Assembly: GCF_018691265.1 (NCBI RefSeq)
Contig: NW_024881283.1
Span: 7,869,731-7,933,730, forward strand
Length of the DNA stretch: 64,000 nt
Direction of reading: 5' to 3'
From: Tyto alba
Lineage: Eukaryota > Chordata > Aves > Strigiformes > Tytonidae
The notes beneath the pieces were generated by a model. The model saw only the letters and a list, made by a program, of their open reading frames with translations. It had not been told where the DNA came from and made no database searches. The translations under genes and the position numbers were made by a program. Of this stretch, positions 57,201 to 64,000 are shown one piece after another. Every line of letters begins with the position of its first letter. Positions within the stretch are counted from its first letter, which is position 1.

Positions 57201-59168
57201 GTTACCTTGATTTATCTGTTACAGGAGCTAGTGCAGACTGTGAGTTTTGGAGGCAACTACCTTCTCAATGTGGGACCTACAAAAGAAGGGGTGATTGTTC
57301 CTATCTTTCAAGAAAGACTTCTGGCTGTTGGGAGATGGCTGAACACTAATGGGGAGGCAATTTATGAATCGAAGCCGTGGAGAGTACAAATGGAGAACAG
57401 CACAGACACGGTCTGGTAAGGACTCCATTGCTCAGTACCATCTGGGCTGGGACTTCCAGAGCTGATGTTTCTTTCTTATTTGTTCTCAAATTTGGTACAC
57501 TCTGAAGTGTTGCCATCAGGTGCGCATGGCATTTATGTACTATCCTACAATTAGAGTGCTCAGTTACTGCCCCACGGTGTTATCTAAGAATATCTTGCTT
57601 GAAAGAATAGAATAAAAATCAGGACTTAATCTGTCTTGCTTGATTTGGAAAAAAATAACTCTTCCTTTAAAAAAATTTGCATGCTGCTGCTCTCAGGACT
57701 GTTTAAATAGTGGTCCTGGCTAGTCTGAATTGCACAAATGTAGTTCATCTAAACACATACAGATTGTAAATGTAGTGGTAATAGTACTAATCACTGTTGC
57801 CCAACTGTAGAGATTTATACTGACTAAGAAGAGCATAGTGAGTCAAGAGCCAGAAATTGCTACAAAACAGAGTTGTTTTTTTTTTTTTCCAAGTCTGCCC
57901 AGGTGTATTCAGTCTAGGAAAGCAGAGCAATAATCAGGATAAGGCAGCGTCTCCACTCTGTTGACCACAAGCTGAGGCAAGGACAGATACGCAAATGACA
58001 TTTGCTTTCAAGAAGCACGCACGGACTTTGTTGGGGTTTCATCAGCGAGTGCTGACTGGCCAAATGGTGGGTCCAAAGTGACAGATTTCAGAATGAGGGG
58101 AAAGTAGGTGACCGCTTTGCAGTGACAGTAGGCAAGCCGGTGTTCTCGTGCTGTCTGGAAAGGTCAAGCTCATGCCTGGTTCTCTCTCTTATGGGACTCT
58201 TCACCTTGCTGAACTCTTGCTCTCTTAGGTACACTTCTAAGGGACCAGTTGTCTATGCCATCTTCCTGGTCTGGCCTCGGGACAATGTTTTGGAGCTGTC
58301 CTCGCCCACTCCATCCCCAGCCACACAAGTAAGGAATTTGAAAAAAAGTTAATGCACTTGGAGAGCCCATCTTGGGCGCATGTGGTCTGGGAAAGTCCAC
58401 CCTGACTTCATTTGGAAACTGGGGAGAGTGTGGAAGTTGTCATCTGTACTTTGTGTTTTGGGGTGCTCTGGCCTCTCTCCAGATCCTTGCAGCATCCCAG
58501 GTCATTCTCCAGGCTTTAGCTCACTCTTAACACAGAGCATTGGATAGGACTTGCCAGGACAGGCTCATAGTCTGCCATAGAATAGGCAGAGACACTTCTC
58601 CTCCAGAGTCTTTTGATCCTATTGACACAGGAAGGTGAAGTAAATAACAAGCCTCACACATAGAAGGGATCGCTGGCATTGCGTCTCAAATTCAAATCAG
58701 GTACACTGACCTGCTAATTGTAAATGTAATTGTAAGTGACGCAAATGCTAGAGTGCCCTTTGCTCTAAACAAACAGAGCTAAAGCCTTCTCAGTAAAAAA
58801 ATCCCCAAAAAACAAACAACAAAATACGGTCAAATGTTTGGCCCAAAAATAAGCCATGTGTTACCATTTGTGTGCTGTGAGTGATGAGTGGAAATGTGCA
58901 GGACTGCTTTGAACGGGTGGGAAATGCTGTACAGAGACTGCAAACGTGTTTTGGGTGTACTGGGGTGTTCAAATGGGAAGTACTTGTGTGAACTCCAACT
59001 GAGTGTTTCCCCTGCCCTCCTCTGCAGGTGACGATGTTGGGTTTTGCAGGGACTCTGAAGTGGCAGAAGTCCCCAGGAAAAGGACTGCTCATAACTTTGC
59101 CCTACATGCTCCCATCTCCTCTACCTCCTCAGTCTGGCTGGACTGTCAAGCTTGAGGGTGTGAAGTGA
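54175..59168 (+). CDS. FUCA1: tissue alpha-L-fucosidase (GH29)
   Basis: This lysosomal hydrolase removes alpha-L-fucose from glycoproteins and glycolipids; loss causes fucosidosis in humans. Exons 54175-54551, 55160-55294, 55515-55652, 56318-56423, 56858-57058, 57225-57415, 58229-58328 and 59028-59168 join into 462 codons (human 466 aa, 8 exons). A second in-frame ATG at 54208 would give 451 codons and starts directly at the hydrophobic signal peptide [19 protein letters not shown] cannot decide between them. Family blocks include FGVF-like [31 protein letters not shown] and [11 protein letters not shown]. Counting from 54175, the nucleophile is Asp226 in LIWSDGDWE and the likely acid/base is Glu290 in HKWEMC. 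Three N-glycosylation sequons (NST, NCS, NST) match human positions. HMGCL follows, as in human. Confidence 0.96.
54579..54900 (+). repeat. GC-rich minisatellite in FUCA1 intron 1
   Basis: The motif GGGGTCCCTGAGGGGATG recurs about eight times with variable spacers, beginning around 54585 (CTCTGAGGGGATGGGG) and running through 54890 (ACCTGAGGGGTCAT). The array begins about 30 bases after the exon 1 donor. Copy number is probably polymorphic. Confidence 0.8.
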
Positions 59169-60218
59169 TGGCTGCGGGATGAAAGCAGCAATCTGCCTTT
59201 CTTTTAAATTGAATCTAAGAGGATTTTTCTTTTATTGTTGGATAAATTGTTTTTCTCTTAAGAGAATCTCTCTTCTAATCCCTTTCTTCTGTAAGCAATC
59301 TATCAATGGACCTTGGTTGGCAGCAAAGGACTGACCTCTCTGCTCAACAGTGGGAAGTGAGGACATCCTTTGCAGTATTCTGCTGGGATGTGACAGCCTG
59401 TGAGCCAAAGATCTACATTTGGAACAGGAAGGTTTTTTTGATGTAGAGCTGGACTTCTTGGCAGACATTACTGCTTCAGTGATGTGATTATAGGTGATGA
59501 CACTGGACAGACTCAGAGTTGGTGGCAGACTGAACAGAGTTAGTGTGGGGTGGTTAAGAGGACTTGCTTTGGGGTGCCAGGACAGGCCACGTTGCACCTA
59601 GGTATTAGTGTGTGAAGCTACCAAGAGGATGCTTGTCTGCCAGGGAGGAGATGCACAGGTTAATGGTGAGAGGATTTGGACTGTTGGAGCAGCCCACAGG
59701 ACGTGGAGCAGCGGGAGCTGTGTCCGTGTTCATGTGGGTGTAGCCAGTGCTGGTGAGCCAGGCTGCGCACCGCAGCAGGGTCCGCACCTCCCAGGCAGGA
59801 GCAGGCCCTGCCACTTCCCTGCCTTAATTACTCATTGAAATTAATTTTGATAACCAATGCAGTACTCACATATAGAATCATGAATGCATGTGGTGGGCAT
59901 GTTCTGACAAAGACCAACCACAGTGCTATCACAGATTCCTGCGTATGATGTATGATAAAAGTAGGTATTCAATAAGATGCATTGTATTACTTTGATATTG
60001 ATTGAAGCAATTATGATCGCATACTTTCATCAAGAATAAATGGAAGCTTGTTGTTTGAAAAGGTCTAGAAGAAATCAGCTATAGAAAATCATAGTCTATA
60101 TACAAATCCATTAACAAACTCTTAATTATATTCTGGTGGAGACAGCTATAAGCAGAAGAGGTTTTGTTCTTACATGATTTTGGGAAACTAAATGGAAAGC
60201 ATAAATGGAAACATGAAA
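59169..60218 (+). other. FUCA1 3' UTR and spacer
   Basis: No coding signal is seen. The first canonical AATAAA after the stop is at 60035-60040, 867 nt downstream, so either the 3' UTR is long or a variant signal is used. The sequence from 59230 to 59800 is open on both strands but resembles no protein. Confidence 0.45.
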
Positions 60219-60848
60219 GGAAAACTGCCTGTGAGCCAGCACCATGCGCTCGCAGCCCAGAAACCACCCGTGCCCTGGGCTGCAGCCAGAGCAGGGGGGG
60301 CAACAGGGCCAGGGAGGGGATTCTCCCCCTCTGCTCCGCTCTGGGGAGACCCCCTGCAGTGCTGGGGCCAGCTCGGGGGCCCCCAACAGCAGAAGGACAC
60401 GGAGCTGCTCGAGTGGGGCCAGAGGAGGCCACAAAGATGATGGGGGGGCTGGAGCAGCTGCCCTGGGAGGCCAGGCTGAGGGAGTTGGGGGGGTTCAGCC
60501 TGGAGAAGAGAAGGCTCCAGGGAGACCTTCGAGCGGCCTCCCAGGGCTTAAAGGGAGGACAGGAAAGGTGGGAAGGGACTCTGGGTCAGGGGGTGGGGGT
60601 TTAAACTGAAAGAGGGAAGATTTAGATGAGATCTAAGGCAGAAATCCTTCCCTGTGCAGGGGGTGAGGCGCTGGCCCCGGGTGCCCAGAGCAGCTGTGGC
60701 TGCCCCCTCCCTGGAAGGGTTCAAGGCCAGGTTGGACGGGGCTGGGAGCCCCCTGGGCTGGGGGAAGGGGGCCCTGCCCGGGGCAGGGGCTGGGACTGGA
60801 TGGGCTTTAAGGTCCCTTCCAACCCAAACCAGTCTGTGAGTCTATGAA
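60219..60848 (+). mobile_element. CR1 LINE fragment, second copy
   Basis: The text from AAAACTGCCTGTGAGCCAGC at 60221 to AGTCTATGAA near 60847 runs parallel to the 14985-15620 part of the first copy, with few differences and a small internal deletion near 60597. It ends with TTCCAACCCAAACCAGTCTG and one terminal repeat. It is 5'-truncated, on the plus strand, and carries no intact protein. It sits between FUCA1 and HMGCL. Confidence 0.93.
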
Positions 60849-61480
60849 TTTAACAGAGGAGCCACCATTCTGAATTGAACCTCTGACTGATGCTGTTTCA
60901 GTGAGATAAGATTTCCTGCGTTGATGTTGAACTTCTCTAAAAAGGGCTGAACAATATGTACTTAAACGATGAAACGCCTCATAATAGCGTGTGTTCCTGC
61001 AGCACAGCTGTTGTGAAGGCCCAACAACGTTGCAGAGAGGCTTTATTTTGTTCCTGTATGATGTGGTGCAAGCAAAAGTTGTCAGAACACTTGTAGTATT
61101 TAGTTAAGCTAAACTAGAGTCTAGGGCAAGCTAAGCCGGGGGGCTGGGACACCCGCTGAGCTGGTGGTGTTGGAGCTGTTACTCAATTGACAAATAATGG
61201 TCTGTACTGACGAATCTGTGTGGACTTCGGAGAACTGGCACTGGCTACCAGAGACCCGCTCGCTCATACGGAGCGTCACCCCGGCCCTGGTGATGACGTC
61301 GTTACAAACACGGAGGGGGTGTGTGTGGGGGGGGAAAGGGACAACAAAGCGATGGCCTTTTTGTCTCCCAACCCCATCACGCTGCTAACCTCTGGTGCAG
61401 GGCGGGGGCCCACCCAAAACAAACACGCCGTGTTTATTTAGCGGCGCGAACCAGCAGAAAAGCCATCGTATAAGTAAGCG
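60849..61480. other. spacer before the HMGCL promoter
   Basis: No gene or repeat is recognised. CpG content rises from about 61250, leading into the HMGCL promoter region. Confidence 0.5.
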
Positions 61481-62060
61481 GCAACCGGGGGCCACGCACA
61501 GTGCCGGTGCCGGGGGGAAAGATGCCGCAGTGCGCCACCGGCTCGTTGCCGCGGGACGGCCCGCGGGGACAGGTACGGGCCGGGTCTCCCCCCTTCCCCC
61601 GACGGCGGCTCGGGGGCGGGCAGCGAGGGCTTTTCGGCGGCGGAGGGGACGGAGGAGCTGGGGGCGGGGGGTGCGCGGCCCCGAACCGGTGTCGCGGCTC
61701 CAGGCGGAGAGCGCGGCTGTCATGTGACCGCTAAGCCGCAGGCTCTGAAGTCACGTGGGGGGGGGGGCGCCGCGGTCATGTGAGAGAGGGTGGACATGGC
61801 GGCGATGCGGGTGTTGGTGCCGCGCTGGGCCGCGTCGCTGCGGCCGGTGAGCGGGGTCGGGGGGAGCGGAGCGGGGCCGGGGGGCGGTGGCGCCGGGCTG
61901 ACGCTTCTCCCTCTGTCCCCAGGGCAGCGCCACGGCGGCGGCCGGAGCCTTCCCGAAGCGGGTGAAGATCGTGGAGGTGGGGCCGCGCGACGGGCTCCAG
62001 AACGAGAAGGTGGGGACGGGCCGGGACCCTCAGCACCCCCCGGGGGGTTCGCCCCCCAAA
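61481..62060 (+). promoter_or_regulatory. CpG-rich promoter of HMGCL with clustered E-boxes
   Basis: This GC- and CpG-rich, TATA-less block covers the first two coding exons. Three CANNTG sites flanked as GTCAYGTG lie at 61719-61728 (GTCATGTGAC), 61750-61757 (GTCACGTG) and 61775-61784 (GTCATGTGAG), all within 78 bp upstream of the ATG at 61796. Such sites suit USF or the MITF/TFE family. An 11-G run follows the middle box (61757-61767). Confidence 0.7.
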
Positions 62061-63514
62061 CCCTCGGAACGTGCCGCGGTGCCCCGCCGGCTGGGTTTGG
62101 CTTTTTACATGGCCGCTTTTTGATGTTGAAAGTTGAGCGGGTTTGGTTTGCGGTTTTTGGTTTTGTTTTGTTTTTTTTTTTTTTTTTTCAGTGGTGGAAA
62201 AGGTTATCGTGAAGATAATCACTTAAGGTCGTTTTGCTTTTCTTCTTAGAGTGTTGTACCGACAGCGGTGAAAATCAATTTAATCAATATGCTGTCAGAG
62301 ACGGGGCTTCAGGCTATAGAGGCCACCAGCTTTGTCTCCCCCAAGTGGGTTCCTCAGGTCAGTATTCAAACACGATTTACAATTGTCCGTTATAAAAATG
62401 CCTAATAATAGATACTAGTCCAATGAGAAGATTCTGCTTGCTCCAAAATCCTTGTTACTGTGGCTTGTAACTGGGAAAGAACCAGCAAAGCCAAATAAAA
62501 GAGAAATAGGCCTTCCCTTTGGACCCTGCAGGAGAGTAAACGTGCAACTCAAATATAAACACCCGTGTTGGGTGACTGAACTATGATCCTTCACAGACTA
62601 CAGCGTTGTTTGCTCTTTAGAGGTCGATTTCTCTTATTCCTAAATATTGCTGTCCCAGTTCATAAAATTAAATTAAAAATTTTATAATTTGCAGAAGTGG
62701 ATGTTGTCACCTTTACAAACCTTTCCTTGCTTATTTTGCAGATGGCTGACCATACTGAAGTCATGCGAGGAATTAATAAGTTGCCTGGAATTAGTTACCC
62801 TGTGCTGACCCCTAATCTGAAAGGATTTCAGGCAGCGGTAAGAGATGGCAGCGTCTGGATGTTCAGAGTGCCTCGTGCAGGGTTGCCTGCGAAGGACGTT
62901 TCAGCCGTGGTTAAGGGTGGGAAATGCGTCTTTCGTTCTGGCAGGCAGCACTCTCGTCTTGTAGTTCCTTTACAAGGGATCGTTTTGCTGGGGAAATAGA
63001 AACCTGTTGTTTAGAATAGAAAATACATTGATACGTTTTCTGTTACTATAAAAAGAAAAAAAGAGGTGATCTGTTTTAATTGAGTGATGCTTTCAGTCTT
63101 ATCTGCATGTCCCACAGCTCTCCTGACTGCATCCAGCAGATGTAGCTTTACTGCTGTATCTGTAACTTTACTCTTCTTTTGAAGGCTAATTTGGATGTGT
63201 CGTCATGTTTTTGTTGTGGAATGAATGGAGGAATTGGGTTATTTGGGGCAGAATTGGGGAAAAAAAATATTTTTTATAAAATGAGAGAACTGTAGTCGTG
63301 GTTGTGCTTGTAGTTTCCTCTGCAAGAAAAATCAGCTCACTTTAAATTATACTTTCTATTGGCAGGTGGCAGCAGGGGCCAAAGAAGTGTCGATCTTTGG
63401 AGCAGCATCTGAGCTTTTCACTAGGAAGAACATCAACTGTTCCATAGAGGAGAGTTTGGAGAGATTTGATGAAGTGATGACGGCTGCGAGAGCAGCCAGC
63501 ATTCCTGTCCGGGG
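61796..63514 (+). CDS. HMGCL: hydroxymethylglutaryl-CoA lyase, N-terminal part (3' partial)
   Basis: This mitochondrial matrix enzyme cleaves HMG-CoA to acetoacetate and acetyl-CoA, the last step of ketogenesis and leucine breakdown. Five exons are in the window: 61796-61846, 61923-62009, 62250-62357, 62742-62837 and 63366-63514, open for 163 codons plus two bases. Residues 1-26 form a basic, Ala/Arg-rich presequence with no acidic residue, fitting a mitochondrial targeting peptide. The active-site motif [10 protein letters not shown] follows, with Arg39 and Asp40 equivalent to human Arg41 and Asp42; Glu70 is equivalent to human Glu72. Further conserved blocks are [22 protein letters not shown] and [20 protein letters not shown]. 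The last exon ends within the codon after VRG, before the YVSCALG block, which must lie beyond 64000. It stands head to tail with FUCA1 across a 2.6-kb gap. Confidence 0.96.
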
Positions 63515-64000
63515 GTAAGAAGCTCCAGCTGCCAACTTAGCACCGAGCGGGCTGTGTGGAGAGCTGCGACTGCTTGAGTTTATCTCTCTGGAGTCCAGCC
63601 CGTGCAGCGCTGGGGTGTGGGATTGCTCTTAAACTTTACCTTTTTTGGGGGAGCATCTCTCTGCCTGGATGGGTGCAAGCAGATGTGAGCTCAGTGCATG
63701 GAGAGGTGTTATTTTGGAAATGCCACCACACCAGGGTGGTTTCACATGGTGGCCGGTACCACTCCTGACAGTTTATGCTCTTCCAGATGGATTCACCCTT
63801 CGTGTAATTATTCTGTCTTCAGCTTTACCAAATGATCCCAAATAATACTAGCTTCTTGGCAAACATTCCACATGGAAGTGCGTAGATCCACAAGCCTAAC
63901 GGTCCTGTGTATTCTTGTCTTGGCAAATTTATCATGACCATAGAAGAAGTAATTGTTGAATCATGGATTATGTAAGCTTTGTCCGTTGGACCGATTTTTA
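63515..64000 (+). other. HMGCL intron, 5' part
   Basis: This starts at a GTAAGA donor. No block resembling the next HMGCL exon is present up to the window end. Confidence 0.7.

Overview
This is vertebrate nuclear DNA, almost certainly from a bird. Two 3'-terminal CR1 LINE fragments, compact introns and an intact FABP10A (a liver fatty-acid/bile-acid binding protein gene absent from placental mammals) all point that way. The gene order is MYOM3 (+), FABP10A (+), SRSF10 (+), PNRC2 (-), CNR2 (+), FUCA1 (+), HMGCL (+). Apart from FABP10A this is the human 1p36.11 block with the same relative orientations, and from memory it corresponds to a chicken chromosome 23 block. The species cannot be named from the sequence alone; the FABP10A protein differs from the chicken one as I remember it.

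Layout. 1-13.7 kb: the 3' half of myomesin-3 (20 coding exons, two Fn3 and five Ig domains, ending at its stop codon). 14.8-15.6 kb: a CR1 fragment. 16.7-19.7 kb: FABP10A (4 exons, 126 aa) with a TATA-like box and a perfect HNF1 palindrome upstream. 22.6-34.2 kb: SRSF10 (6 coding exons, 262 aa) starting in a CpG-rich promoter, containing a U12-type AT-AC intron, with a long 3' region. 35.3-39.6 kb: PNRC2 on the minus strand, with a single coding exon, an upstream 5' UTR exon carrying a short uORF, and a CpG-rich promoter. 39.7-51.4 kb: the largest stretch without a recognisable gene; it probably holds the CNR2 upstream region or 5' intron. 51.4-53.5 kb: CNR2, an intronless coding region of 349 codons. 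54.1-59.2 kb: FUCA1 (8 exons) with a minisatellite in intron 1. 60.2-60.85 kb: a second CR1 fragment. 61.8-64 kb: the first five coding exons of HMGCL, which continues beyond the window.

These genes are not an operon or a pathway. They encode a sarcomeric M-band protein, a liver lipid carrier, a splicing regulator, an mRNA-decay/nuclear-receptor cofactor, a cannabinoid receptor, a lysosomal glycosidase and a mitochondrial ketogenic lyase. The most interesting material is regulatory. It includes the SRSF10 minor intron with a candidate competing major-spliceosome exon, the spliced uORF that ends 14 nt before the PNRC2 start codon, a disulfide-competent cysteine pair in FABP10A, the HNF1 palindrome of FABP10A, and E-box clusters or RFX/CRE-like elements at HMGCL and FUCA1. 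I found no evidence of a wholly new system. All exon boundaries come from reading splice sites, reading frame and remembered family sequences; no alignment was run.
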